Below the pieces are notes generated by a model. That model was given only the letters and a program-made list of their open reading frames with translations. It was not told the origin of the DNA and ran no database searches. Positions 15,859-26,860 of a DNA stretch of 64,000 nt are shown here, piece after piece (position 1 is the first letter of the stretch; every line of letters starts with the position of its first letter). The position numbers were made by a program, and so were the translations under genes. Source of the stretch: Methylovulum sp. (lineage in GTDB: Bacteria > Pseudomonadota > Gammaproteobacteria > Methylococcales > Methylomonadaceae); the NCBI GenBank assembly GCA_028712695.1, contig JAQTQZ010000009.1, positions 56,186 through 120,185 on the forward strand. Reading direction: 5' to 3'.

Positions 15859-18378
15859 ATGCAACATCCTTATCTGCCCCGTACCCTGCCAGTAGAGCTG
15901 GAGATATTAATTGAATTTGCCCTTGATTTGCGCTGGACTTGGAGCCATGCCGGTGATGCGCTATGGGAAATTATTGACCCGAAAATTTGGGAGCGTACCC
16001 AGAATCCTTGGATGCTATTACAAAATGTCAGTAACGAACGCCTTAAAACACTAACCCAAAACCAGACCTTTCTGAGCAAATTAGCCGAGTTAAAACAAGA
16101 ACGGATTGAATATTATCGCCAAGACGGTTGGTTTAAATGCGAATATCCAGAAGGCCCGCCTGGCACCATTGCCTATTTCAGTTTGGAATATGGGCTTGGT
16201 GAAGCGTTGCCCTTATATGCTGGCGGTTTGGGTATATTGGCGGGCGATCTGTTAAAGTCGGCCAGCGATTTGAACCTGCCGTTAGTGGGCATCGGCCTTT
16301 TGTACCAACAAGGTTATTTCCGGCAAATGCTTGATGCCCAAGGCGCCCAGCTGGCTTTCTATTCCTACAATGAGCCCGCCAGCTTGCCTATCCGTCCCGC
16401 TTTGGATAAGCAGGGCAATCGCTTGACAATTGTTCTGGAATTACCGGCACGTGAGCTGTTCCTCCGTGTTTGGGAAGCGCAAGTGGGACGGGTTTCCTTA
16501 TATCTTCTGGATAGCAATGACCTTATGAATAGCCCCGTTGACCAGGCTATTACCGCAGAACTGTACGGCGGTGGCCAAGAAATGCGCTTGCTACAGGAAA
16601 TCGTTTTGGGAATTGGCGGCTGGCGGTTGCTGGAAGCGTTGGACATAACGCCGGAAATTTGCCATCTGAACGAAGGCCATGCCGCCTTTGTGGCGTTGGA
16701 ACGCATTTGCGCATTCCAGCGCTGCCATCAGGTCACTTTCGAAGCAGCGCTTTGGGCAACCCGGGCCGGCAATATATTCACTACGCATACTCCGGTAAGC
16801 GCGGGGTTTGACTGCTTCAGCCCGCACTTGATCTATCAATATTTAAGCGAAATCGTACAAACCCTGGGGATTTCCTTTAACCAATTTTTGGCGTTGGGCC
16901 AAACCTCAGCAGAGCGGCCTGACGAACCCTTTAATATGACTTATTTCGCCTTGCGCACTTGCGCCACCGCCAATGGCGTCAGCCGCTTGCACGGGGAGGT
17001 CAGCCGGCAGCTATTTCATCAACTTTATCCGCACTGGCCCATTGAAGAAATTCCGGTTGGCCATGTCACCAATGGTGTGCATGTGCCAACTTGGGATTCG
17101 CGTTTTACCGACACCTTATGGACTAACGCGTGCGGCAAGGGCCGCTGGACAGGAAAAGTGGACACGTTACGCACGCAAATAGCCGCCATTCAGGACGAAA
17201 CGCTATGGTCGTTCCGTGGTGAAAGCCGGACCAAGCTAGTCCATTATGTCCGTCAACGCAGCAACGAACAATTAAGGCTCCGTCGGGCGCCCGACGATGA
17301 ACAGGCGTTAATTCAACATATTTTTGACGCGAACACCTTGACCTTGGGTTTCGCCCGCCGTTTTGCAGAATACAAACGCCCCAACCTGTTCCTCCATAAT
17401 CCGAACCGTTTAATCCGTCTGCTGACCAATGCCCGTTATCCGGTGCAGTTGGTCATTGCCGGAAAAGCACATCCGGCTGACCGGGTCGGCCAGCGGCTGG
17501 TGCAGGAAATAACTAATTTTGTCCGCCAACCTGAAGTGCGTGGGCACATGGTCTTTCTGGCCGATTACGATATGGCCATGGCTGAACAGTTTGTCCAGGG
17601 GGTGGATGTCTGGATCAACACGCCGCGCAGGCCATGGGAAGCCTGCGGGACTAGCGGCATGAAACTATTGGCTAATGGCGGCCTCAACCTCTCCGAATTG
17701 GATGGCTGGTGGGCTGAAGCTTACACGCCGGAAGTCGGTTGGGCATTGGGCGACGGGCAAACCCATGTTGAACCGGAATGGGATGCTATCGAAGCGGATG
17801 CGCTTTATAGCTTGCTGGAAGAGCAGATCATTCCTGAATTCTATGACCGTGACGAGCGCGGCATTCCCGGCAAATGGGTTGCCCGCATCCGCGCCAGCAT
17901 GGCGGCCTTGGCGCCTAAATTCAGCAGCAACCGGATGTTAAGCGATTATGTTGGACATTATTATGCGCCTGCGAGCCGCCATTATCGGCAGCGCATCGCT
18001 AACCAGGCGGCAATCGCAAAAGAATTGGCGGCGTGGCAAAAGCAAATAACCCAGCATTGGTCAGCGCTTTATATGCAAAACCTTCGGGTTGAATTATCCG
18101 AATCAGGCCATTATTTAATCAGTTTGCAAGTCTATCTGGATGAATTGTCAGCAGACTTTATCAGCGTAGAAGTCTGTGCAAACGCCCAAGACCATAACCA
18201 ACCTTTTTGCCAAGTCATGGAGCGCAAGGCCGCCTTGCCGGGCGCTATTAATAGCTATATTTACGAAACCACCGTTTCGGCAAACCGTCCGGCTGAGCAC
18301 TATACGCCACGGATAGTGCCTTTTCATTGCCATGCCACTATCCCGACCGAGGAAACCCATATTAAATGGTATCGCTAG
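15859..18378 (+). CDS. glgP: Alpha-glucan phosphorylase (Thermotoga-type family)
   Basis: 839 residues from an ATG with GAGGTGAG upstream. The N-terminal DUF3417-like segment (LPVELEILIEFALDLRWTW) and motifs AYFSLEYGLGE, HLNEGHAAFV and the PLP-lysine site GTSGMK (Lys602) mark the alpha-glucan family phosphorylases, which release glucose-1-phosphate from glycogen or maltodextrin. This family differs from the classical phosphorylase encoded at 20422-22932. It ends the apparent hdeD-ATPase-VTT-glgP run. Confidence 0.9.
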   Translation: MQHPYLPRTLPVELEILIEFALDLRWTWSHAGDALWEIIDPKIWERTQNPWMLLQNVSNERLKTLTQNQTFLSKLAELKQERIEYYRQDGWFKCEYPEGPPGTIAYFSLEYGLGEALPLYAGGLGILAGDLLKSASDLNLPLVGIGLLYQQGYFRQMLDAQGAQLAFYSYNEPASLPIRPALDKQGNRLTIVLELPARELFLRVWEAQVGRVSLYLLDSNDLMNSPVDQAITAELYGGGQEMRLLQEIVLGIGGWRLLEALDITPEICHLNEGHAAFVALERICAFQRCHQVTFEAALWATRAGNIFTTHTPVSAGFDCFSPHLIYQYLSEIVQTLGISFNQFLALGQTSAERPDEPFNMTYFALRTCATANGVSRLHGEVSRQLFHQLYPHWPIEEIPVGHVTNGVHVPTWDSRFTDTLWTNACGKGRWTGKVDTLRTQIAAIQDETLWSFRGESRTKLVHYVRQRSNEQLRLRRAPDDEQALIQHIFDANTLTLGFARRFAEYKRPNLFLHNPNRLIRLLTNARYPVQLVIAGKAHPADRVGQRLVQEITNFVRQPEVRGHMVFLADYDMAMAEQFVQGVDVWINTPRRPWEACGTSGMKLLANGGLNLSELDGWWAEAYTPEVGWALGDGQTHVEPEWDAIEADALYSLLEEQIIPEFYDRDERGIPGKWVARIRASMAALAPKFSSNRMLSDYVGHYYAPASRHYRQRIANQAAIAKELAAWQKQITQHWSALYMQNLRVELSESGHYLISLQVYLDELSADFISVEVCANAQDHNQPFCQVMERKAALPGAINSYIYETTVSANRPAEHYTPRIVPFHCHATIPTEETHIKWYR

Positions 18379-18463
18379 CACACGGTTTAAATGGGGTTTA
18401 ACAAACCAATATCTGCGCTGGACTTGATTTTTAAAGCGGCCTGGAAACCTAGCGGCTAAAAAA

Positions 18464-19765
<1,302 letters not shown>

Positions 19766-19815
19766 TTAAGATTGATTATTGTTGCAAACACCCGTAAGAG
19801 GCACAAAACTGATCC

Positions 19816-19970
19816 CTAGAACGGCCCGACAGTTGATTTCATTATCTGCCTTTTTTCCAGCACAATCAGCTCCTGGTAACCGTAAGGCAAACCGACCGGG
19901 ATGACTAACCGTGCACCGACGTGTAATGGGTCAAGCAACGGTTGATGGACATGGGCCGCAGTACTTGTCC
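19816..19970 (-). pseudogene. pcm: Remnant of protein-L-isoaspartate O-methyltransferase (pcm), C-terminal part only
   Basis: In one minus-strand frame, from about 19970 to a TAG at 19816, the translation contains TAAHVHQPLLDPLHVGARLV, then IPVGLPYGYQELIVLEKRQI. This is the recognisable C-terminal section of Pcm, whose family reads like TAAxxxVPxxLLxQLxxGGRLVIPVG. The catalytic SAM-binding first two thirds are missing and no start codon serves this frame. It is a truncated relic. Confidence 0.72.
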
Positions 19971-20054
19971 CATCACAGCCATCACCAGGCCATCCAAGGT
20001 ATCCTTATCCAGATACTCACGGGGTAGTCCGGCTTCCTTCACAATATCATTCAT
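19905..20054 (-). CDS. Short ORF of 49 codons, out of frame with the pcm relic
   Basis: Starting at the ATG at 20054 with a GAGG seven to ten bases upstream, 49 codons (MNDIVKEAGLPREYLDKDTL...) run to a TAG at 19905. The second half overlaps the pcm remnant in another frame, so only the first 30 or so residues may derive from an original gene. It looks like the junction product of a deletion. No family recognised; coding status uncertain. Confidence 0.35.
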   Translation of the reverse strand: MNDIVKEAGLPREYLDKDTLDGLVMAVMGQVLRPMSINRCLTHYTSVHG

Positions 20055-20421
20055 TGCTTACCTCGGCTGTTCATAGTCGGCCTATTGCACGGGATGATTT
20101 TAAGCGGCGTGGAAGCCATAAGATTAAGCCTGAATTTTTAATTCCAACAAAATACTGCCTGTCTTACAATTAGTACAACTACCCATTGCTTTACTTAAAA
20201 AATCGCCGCACCATCCAAAATGGATGTTGGATAACTTGATTCCCTTCATAGTTCAACAGGGTTTTCCTGAGCATAACAACAACTAAAAGCAATAGGATCA
20301 TATCTTTAGAAACGCCCTATCCTTACCCTGCGACAACCCACCTAAACGATATTTTTGCTTAGCCAGAGTAAAAATCAGCATAATACTAGAATTGCTGTTC
20401 AGCCCATTAAAACCGAAAACT
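20055..20421. other. Intergenic region upstream of the second glycogen phosphorylase
   Basis: 367 bases, AT-richer than the flanking genes. It presumably holds the glgP promoter and, on the other strand, the start region of the decayed pcm locus. No gene, repeat or terminator recognised. Confidence 0.4.
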
Positions 20422-22932
20422 ATGCTAATCCGACGTTCCAACAAGCACCTACCCAAACTGAACACCGCCACCCTCCCGGACTTAGGTATGGACAGCAAAC
20501 ACTTAGAAGCTGATTTCAAACGTTATTATGGGCACCGCTTAGGCCGCGATGAAAACTGCCGCACGCTCAACTACGCCTATCAAGCCTTGTCTTTGGCAAT
20601 CGGCGACCGCCTTACCGAACGCTGGAAAACAACCTATAACACCTACAAAGACCAAGACTGTAGAAAGGCCTATTACTTGTCGATGGAATTTTTAATGGGT
20701 CGAATGCTCAGCAATGCCATGTTGAATTTGGGTATTAATGATGCCGTTGAAAAGGCCTTATACGACTTAGGGTTAGAGTTGGAAGAACTGGTCGATTGCG
20801 AACCTGACGCCGGTTTGGGCAATGGCGGCTTAGGGCGCTTGGCAGCGTGTTTTATTGATAGTTGCGCAACCTTGGGCTTACCCGTCAATGGCTATGGTTT
20901 ACGTTATGAATACGGCATGTTCTCGCAAGACATCGTCAATGGCGAACAAGTGGAAAGCCCCGACCATTGGCTGATCAACGGTAATGTCTGGGAAATTCAA
21001 CGGCTGGAATACAAACAGCGGATTAAATTTGGCGGCCATACCGAATCCCATATCGATGAAAACGGCAGGCTGCGGGTGGCTTGGGTAGACACCCGTGACG
21101 TGTATGCCGTGCCCTTTGACACCCCTATCCCAGGCTATCAAAACGGCACTGTCAACACCTTGCGGTTATGGAAGGCGATGGCAACCGACGAATTCGATTT
21201 ATATGAATTCAATGCCGGTGATTATGCCGAATCGGTTGCCGAAAAAAACAGCGCGGAAAACATCACCATGGTGTTATATCCCAATGATGCCAACGAAAAC
21301 GGCAAAGCCCTACGCTTGCGCCAACAATATCTGTTGGCTTCCGCTAGCTTGCAAGACATCATCGAAACTTGGGTAGGCCGTCACGGCTATGATTTTGCTG
21401 ATTTTGCCAACAAACATTGCTTCCAATTGAACGACACGCATCCGAGCATTGCGGTTGCTGAACTGATGCGTTTGTTGGTCGACATTTACGGCCTGTCATG
21501 GGACAAGGCATGGACAATCACCCGCTCGACGATGGCCTATACCAACCACACTTTGTTGCCCGAAGCGCTGGAACGCTGGCCGGTCAAATTATTCAAACAC
21601 TTGCTGCCGCGTTTGCTGGAAATCATTTTTGAAATCAATGCCCGTTTTCTGGCGGAAGTGTCGCACCGCTGGCCAGGCGACATCGACCAGTTAAGGCGCA
21701 TGTCGCTGATTGAAGAAGGCCAGGTTCAGTACGTCAGAATGGCTTACTTGGCAATAGTCGGCAGTTATTCGGTCAATGGCGTCGCCCAATTGCATTCCGA
21801 GTTATTGCAAAAAGGCCTGTTCCGCGATTTTTACGCCTTGTGGCCTCACAAATTCAACAATAAAACCAACGGGGTGACGCCACGGCGTTGGCTGGCCGCC
21901 TGTAACCCCGCGTTGGCGGAGCTGATCACCGGCACGATTGGTAACGCGTGGTTAACCGACTTGTCCCAATTGCAAAACCTGCGGCCTTATGCGGATGATA
22001 AAGCCTTCTGCGCACACTGGCGTGAGATTAAACAACAAGCCAAACAAAACCTGATTGATTTTAAAACACAGGAACTGGACATCAACTTAAACGTCAATGC
22101 GTTATTTGACGTGCAGGTCAAACGCATCCATGAATACAAACGCCAGCTGCTCAATGTCCTGCATGTCATCCATTTGTATGACCGCATCAAGCGTGGCAAC
22201 ACCGACGTGTGGACAGACCGGTGCGTGTTGATCAGCGGCAAGGCGGCGCCCGGCTATTTCATGGCAAAGCGCATCATCAAACTGATCAATAATGTCGGCA
22301 ATATCATCAACAACGATCCCGAAGTCGGCGACAAGCTGAAGTTGATTTTCTTGCCGAATTATCGGGTGTCGGCGATGGAAAAAATTTGCCCGGGCGCGGA
22401 TTTGTCCGAGCAGATTTCCACGGCGGGCAAAGAAGCTTCCGGCACCGGCAATATGAAATTCATGATGAACGGCGCGTTGACTATCGGCACCCTGGACGGT
22501 GCGAACATCGAGATTCGTGAAGAAGTCAGTGCTGAAAATTTCTTCCTGTTTGGCTTGACGGAACAAGAAGTGGAAAACCGGCGCCAACGCTACGACCCGC
22601 AAGCCATCATCCAACAAGATATGGATTTGCAACGTGTCATTACCCTGCTGGAATCGGGGCACTTTAACCGATCCGAGTTCGGCATTTTCGACCCCATTAT
22701 TGCCGCGCTCAAAAACCCGCACGACCCGTGGCTGACTATTGCCGATTTCCGCAGCTTTGTCGACGCACAAAAACGCGTGGAAGCCGCTTACCGCGATCAA
22801 GAACGGTGGACAAAAATGAGCATCCTAAACTGTGCGGCTAGCGGTAAGTTCTCCACCGACCGGACTATCAGCGAATACAACAACGAAATATGGCACCTCA
22901 CCCCCATTAACGTGGCGGGTAATAATGGGTGA
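20422..22932 (+). CDS. glgP: Glycogen/maltodextrin phosphorylase (classical family GT35)
   Basis: 836 residues from the ATG at 20422; the open frame starts at a TTG ten codons earlier, which is less likely. It carries the family landmarks ACFIDSCATLGLPVNGYGLRYE near the N-terminus, NDTHPSIAVAELMR, RIHEYKRQLLNVLHVI, and the PLP-lysine motif EASGTGNMKFMMNGALTIGT with Lys679. It releases glucose-1-phosphate from storage glucan. The genome carries a second, distantly related phosphorylase 2 kb upstream. Confidence 0.93.
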   Translation: MLIRRSNKHLPKLNTATLPDLGMDSKHLEADFKRYYGHRLGRDENCRTLNYAYQALSLAIGDRLTERWKTTYNTYKDQDCRKAYYLSMEFLMGRMLSNAMLNLGINDAVEKALYDLGLELEELVDCEPDAGLGNGGLGRLAACFIDSCATLGLPVNGYGLRYEYGMFSQDIVNGEQVESPDHWLINGNVWEIQRLEYKQRIKFGGHTESHIDENGRLRVAWVDTRDVYAVPFDTPIPGYQNGTVNTLRLWKAMATDEFDLYEFNAGDYAESVAEKNSAENITMVLYPNDANENGKALRLRQQYLLASASLQDIIETWVGRHGYDFADFANKHCFQLNDTHPSIAVAELMRLLVDIYGLSWDKAWTITRSTMAYTNHTLLPEALERWPVKLFKHLLPRLLEIIFEINARFLAEVSHRWPGDIDQLRRMSLIEEGQVQYVRMAYLAIVGSYSVNGVAQLHSELLQKGLFRDFYALWPHKFNNKTNGVTPRRWLAACNPALAELITGTIGNAWLTDLSQLQNLRPYADDKAFCAHWREIKQQAKQNLIDFKTQELDINLNVNALFDVQVKRIHEYKRQLLNVLHVIHLYDRIKRGNTDVWTDRCVLISGKAAPGYFMAKRIIKLINNVGNIINNDPEVGDKLKLIFLPNYRVSAMEKICPGADLSEQISTAGKEASGTGNMKFMMNGALTIGTLDGANIEIREEVSAENFFLFGLTEQEVENRRQRYDPQAIIQQDMDLQRVITLLESGHFNRSEFGIFDPIIAALKNPHDPWLTIADFRSFVDAQKRVEAAYRDQERWTKMSILNCAASGKFSTDRTISEYNNEIWHLTPINVAGNNG

Positions 22933-23108
22933 TGCCGTAAGTTTTGAACCCTACCAAGACCAAGGGCTCTACAACGGCAAGGTCGGCAAGTTTTTTAACC
23001 AAATGATTAAGCCTGTCCATAGCGGCTAACTATCGCCGAACCCGTCCATAATACGATGGTCAGATAATGGACAGCCGCCCTTTATTCAACACCTCCTACA
23101 AATAAACC

Positions 23109-23927
23109 ATGAATATTTTCACCCGCGCACGCATCCGGCACACCTTGCATCGCCATGCCATCCCGCATAGCCTGTGGACGGGCATCGTCGAAAACTTGGC
23201 GTGTTTACAAGGTATGGGCGCCGTAGAGAAAGCCCACTTGCGCAAACTCAGCACACTATTTTTAGCTGAAAAACATTTTGTTGGCGCACAAGGGATTGAA
23301 CTTACCCCTACCCTGCGCGTGACGATTGCCGTGCAAGCGTGCCTTCCGATATTGGGGCTTGGCTTAGCGTGTTTAGCAGGATGGACAGATGTCATCGTTT
23401 ATCCGGCAGCCTTTAGGGTCAGCCGGGATAGCGTCGATGAAGCGGGGGTGGTACATCATGAAGAACAGATATTAGCCGGTGAGTCATGGTCGCGCAGCCC
23501 GTTGATTGTGTCATGGTCGGAGGTCGAACAAGATGGCTTGGCCAACCATGCGGGCCGTAATGTGGTGATCCATGAAATTGCCCACAAATTGGATGTTTTA
23601 AATGGTCGTACCAACGGCTTCCCGCCTTTGCATACCGGCATGTCCATCCCGCAATGGTCAACCGCATTAAACGCGGCTTACCAACAGTTGCTCGCCCGCG
23701 TTGAACATCATCACCGCACCTGCATTAACCCGTATGCCGCCAGCAGTCCCGCTGAATTTTTTGCCGTTGTCAGCGAATATTTTTTCTGCTCACCAGACGT
23801 GCTGCACACCCATTTTCCTGACGTTTACCAACAACTACAACTTTATTACCGGCAAAACCCCTTGCTGCGCCAACCGCTTAAACATAAAAACACCCTTGCT
23901 GATACGCAAAAATCCGAGCAGTGGTGA
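23109..23927 (+). CDS. MtfA-like zinc-dependent peptidase (M90 family)
   Basis: 272 residues. The zinc motif HEIAHKLD starts at about residue 155, and further conserved features of M90 peptidases follow (YAASSPAEFFAVVSEYFF, where glutamates act as additional ligands). E. coli MtfA binds and inactivates the glucose repressor Mlc and has aminopeptidase activity. No signal peptide, so probably cytoplasmic. A role in sugar metabolism is suggested by the neighbouring glycogen phosphorylase, but only by position. Confidence 0.85.
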   Translation: MNIFTRARIRHTLHRHAIPHSLWTGIVENLACLQGMGAVEKAHLRKLSTLFLAEKHFVGAQGIELTPTLRVTIAVQACLPILGLGLACLAGWTDVIVYPAAFRVSRDSVDEAGVVHHEEQILAGESWSRSPLIVSWSEVEQDGLANHAGRNVVIHEIAHKLDVLNGRTNGFPPLHTGMSIPQWSTALNAAYQQLLARVEHHHRTCINPYAASSPAEFFAVVSEYFFCSPDVLHTHFPDVYQQLQLYYRQNPLLRQPLKHKNTLADTQKSEQW

Positions 23928-23964
23928 TAGCTTCCACTGTTACCTAACCCCTAGGAAATTGCCG

Positions 23965-24960
23965 ATGCGCCCTCTTTTTTCCGCCAGAATATGCCGAGTT
24001 TTCGCCGTTGTCTGCCTGTTGTGTAGCGCTTGCGCCCCTATAGTCAACCGGCCCGGTGCGGCGCTTACCACGCCCAAGCTGGCGCGGGGCTATTTTGTCG
24101 CCACTGACGGCGCGGTGTTGCCGGTAAGGTCGTGGCTACCGCCAAACGGCACGGCTAAAGCGGTGGTTGTGGCGTTGCACGGCTTTAACGATTACAGCTA
24201 TTTTTTCACCACACCAGGCCAGTTTCTCAGCCAGCAAGGCATCGCCAGTTATGCTTACGACCAACGCGGCTTTGGCAACGCGCCGGGGCGGGGTTTATGG
24301 GCGGGGACACAAGCCTATGTGGATGATTTGCGGGCATTCATCGCGCTGTTGCGCCGCCACTATCCCGACAGGCCGCTTTATGTGTTGGGCGAAAGCATGG
24401 GCGGCGCCATAGCTATCGTCACTATGGCCGCCCCGAAACCACCGGACATCAACGGCCTGATCCTCGCCGCGCCTGCTGTCCGGGGCCGGGCGGTCATGCC
24501 TTGGTGGCAACGCGCCACATTGGACAGCATGGCCTACACCCTGCCGTGGCTGCGGCTGACCGGCAAAGGCCTGAACATTATGGCTTCGGACAATATCGAG
24601 ATGCTCCGGGCCCTCAGCCGCGACCCCCTAGTCATCAAAGCAACGCGGGTAGATGCCATGTATGGCTTGGTCGCGTTAATGGATGCCGCGCTGGGTAGTG
24701 CCGGCAAACTGGATATACCCACACTGCTGCTGTATGGCGAAAAAGACCAAGTCGTGCCGCGCGGCCCTATACTGCGCATGTTGGACAAAATGCCCACGCC
24801 GCAAACCCGACCCACTTTTTATGCTAACGGTTATCATTTGTTGCTTAGGGATTTGCAGGCGGAAAAGCCTTGGCATGACATCGCCACATGGATAAGCCAA
24901 CACAATGCTAATTTTGCCGCCTATAAGGGCGCGGCCAACGAGGGCGACATTAAGCCATAG
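23965..24960 (+). CDS. Alpha/beta hydrolase, lysophospholipase-like, probable lipoprotein
   Basis: 331 residues from the ATG at 23965, which has AGGAAAT upstream. A longer frame from 23701 overlaps the peptidase gene and lacks a ribosome site. A hydrophobic leader ends at CLLCSAC, a likely lipobox with Cys23. The hydrolase has the oxyanion-region ALHGFNDYS, nucleophile elbow GESMGG (Ser144), a later LYGEKDQVVP with the acid and a YHLLLRD histidine, as in monoacylglycerol lipases and lysophospholipases (hydrolase_4). Substrate unknown. Confidence 0.82.
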   Translation: MRPLFSARICRVFAVVCLLCSACAPIVNRPGAALTTPKLARGYFVATDGAVLPVRSWLPPNGTAKAVVVALHGFNDYSYFFTTPGQFLSQQGIASYAYDQRGFGNAPGRGLWAGTQAYVDDLRAFIALLRRHYPDRPLYVLGESMGGAIAIVTMAAPKPPDINGLILAAPAVRGRAVMPWWQRATLDSMAYTLPWLRLTGKGLNIMASDNIEMLRALSRDPLVIKATRVDAMYGLVALMDAALGSAGKLDIPTLLLYGEKDQVVPRGPILRMLDKMPTPQTRPTFYANGYHLLLRDLQAEKPWHDIATWISQHNANFAAYKGAANEGDIKP

Positions 24961-25031
24961 CTGGCAACGGCAAAAAAGCAAAGGGCCAACAAGCCGCCCC
25001 CATGACCGGCTATTCCGGGTTAAAAGTCAGT

Positions 25032-25220
25032 TCATTGGTTGGCATATTTTTTCTTGTGCAAATCAGCGACAGACTGGCCCGTAAGGTTATCGCCACTAGG
25101 TGCGCGCACATCGCCTTCGGAAAGATATGTAAAAAACATTGGCATAAATACCAGAATGGAATAGATAACAACCAAACCAGCAATGACCATCAGAAAATTA
25201 TAAAGTGGTTTTATATTCAT
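25032..25220 (-). CDS. Small single-span membrane protein, unknown function
   Basis: 62 residues from an ATG with AAGGAGAGG upstream, a strong ribosome site that supports real translation. A membrane segment covers about residues 8-32, followed by a soluble tail (YLSEGDVRAPSGDNLTGQSV). No family recognised. It is transcribed away from the hydrolase gene, convergent with it. Confidence 0.65.
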   Translation of the reverse strand: MNIKPLYNFLMVIAGLVVIYSILVFMPMFFTYLSEGDVRAPSGDNLTGQSVADLHKKKYANQ

Positions 25221-25584
25221 GGCTGCCTCTCCTTTTTTTAAAATTGATTATGAATTCATAGGTATACGGTAAATACGCCAAATAGCAAATGCTAGGCATC
25301 GGGGGAATAATTTTATAACTTTACATGACTATCCACACCGAGGTTCCGTTAAATTAATCGGGTCGCTTTTTATGCCAGCAGAAGTATTTGTAATATTCCC
25401 AGTTCCTGCATTTCCAGCCGTCTCGCGTTATAATCGCAACGCTATCCGCCAACCTGAAAACCGTTATTATGGGTTTCGCACGCAAAGAAACTCACTTTAT
25501 TAGGCAACCTGATGATTGCCGGGATGAACTGGCCGCACGCTTACCAAACGATTATTAACCCCTCTGCCCCTACTCTTCTGCCCC
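25221..25584. other. Intergenic region upstream of apbE with a possible promoter
   Basis: 364 bases. A TATAAT box lies at 25429-25434, about 150 bases before apbE, but the matching -35 region is poor. A 29-codon open frame starts at 25469 without a ribosome site. Nothing else recognised. Confidence 0.35.
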
Positions 25585-26604
25585 ATGAAAAATTATTACC
25601 TGCTTTTAATGCTTTTTGCTGTCTTGCTATCCGCCTGCGACCAACCCGCTGAAGTCCAAAAAATCGCCGGTTACACCCAAGGCACCACGTATCACGTCAG
25701 TTTTTGGTCAGCACAACCCCCTGATAGCGCCGCGATAAAAAAAACAGTGGATGAGGAATTTGCCCGGATTGACAAGCTGCTGTCCAACTACCGGCCTGAT
25801 TCCACCCTCGAACAGTTTAACGCCAACCCCAGCACTGAAGCGCAAGCGGTTCCTGAAGAAATTGTCAGCCTGATTGAACAAGCGCGGATTGTCAGCGAGG
25901 CCAGCCACGGTTGTTACGATTTGACCATCAAGCCCTTGTTTGACTTGTGGGGGTTTAAAGGCGAGCAACTCACCCCGCCCGATGCCGAAACACTTAAAGC
26001 AACCTTGCAACAAGTCGGCTTTAAGCAGCTTGAAGTGGTCGATGCCAGCCATTTGCGCAAACATATCCCCACTTTACGTGTTGATATTTCTTCGATTGCC
26101 CAAGGGTATAGCGTAAAACGGATCGCCAGTTTATTGGCGCAGCAAGGCATTAATGATTATCTAGTGGAAATTGGCGGCGAATTGGTGACGCACGGCAAAA
26201 AACCGGACGGGCAACCTTGGCGGGTCGCGCTGGAAAAACCCTTGTCGGGTGAGCGCACGATGCAAAAAGTGTTGACCATCAACAGCACCGGACCCGTGGC
26301 GGTTATGACTTCCGGCACTTACCGGCATTATTTTGATGTCAACGGCAAACGCTATAGCCATATTCTGGATGCCAAAACCGGCGTCCCAGTTGAACATAAC
26401 ACCGTCTCGGTCACCGTGTTCCACGATGACCCTACCCAAGCCGACGCCTGGTCCACTGCCCTGTTATGCCTAGGCCGGGCAGCAGGTATCGAAGCCGCCG
26501 ACAAATCAGGCATAGCGGCGTTATTTATCGAACAGCAAGGCGATGCATTTAATGAGCATTCCAGTGCCCCGCTGAAGGGGCTGGCTTCGGTGACGATCAA
26601 ATAA
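25585..26604 (+). CDS. apbE: ApbE, FAD:protein FMN transferase (lipoprotein)
   Basis: 339 residues with a lipoprotein signal (LFAVLLSAC, Cys18). The ApbE domain follows: GYTQGTTYHVSF, SEASHGCYDLTIKPLFDLWGF, DISSIAQGYSVKRIA, YLVEIGGELVTHGK and a C-terminal HILDAKTGVPVEH. It transfers FMN from FAD to threonine residues of target proteins such as NqrB, NqrC or RnfG/RnfD in the periplasm. No Nqr or Rnf genes are in this window. Confidence 0.93.
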   Translation: MKNYYLLLMLFAVLLSACDQPAEVQKIAGYTQGTTYHVSFWSAQPPDSAAIKKTVDEEFARIDKLLSNYRPDSTLEQFNANPSTEAQAVPEEIVSLIEQARIVSEASHGCYDLTIKPLFDLWGFKGEQLTPPDAETLKATLQQVGFKQLEVVDASHLRKHIPTLRVDISSIAQGYSVKRIASLLAQQGINDYLVEIGGELVTHGKKPDGQPWRVALEKPLSGERTMQKVLTINSTGPVAVMTSGTYRHYFDVNGKRYSHILDAKTGVPVEHNTVSVTVFHDDPTQADAWSTALLCLGRAAGIEAADKSGIAALFIEQQGDAFNEHSSAPLKGLASVTIK

Positions 26605-26860
26605 TGGGGTGTGTTTGGGTTACGCCTGTTTAGGTTGGCGACTGGCAGCCGTTGTGGTGTGGAAAATCCAAAACAGTTCCGGCTTTACCCTTACCCATCA
26701 CGATGGGTTGAAATGTAACGTATGCTCCACTTTGCCGTCTTCTATGGCTATTAAGGCATTTAAGCTTTTAATGCCCTACTTAAATTAATGGCGCTTACTC
26801 AGCTTCCGGTATTTTCGCGCCGTCCGTGAGTGTTACAATAAGTTTTTATAAATCATATCA

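Noticed and set aside
23701..23964. Extended N-terminus of the lysophospholipase-like hydrolase
   Set aside because: It overlaps the M90 peptidase gene in another frame and would bury the signal sequence that starts at 23965.
25469..25558. 29-codon frame before apbE
   Set aside because: Too short, no ribosome site and no recognisable family.
26693..26708. Hairpin ACCCATC/GATGGGT after apbE as terminator
   Set aside because: No T-run follows; short stem.
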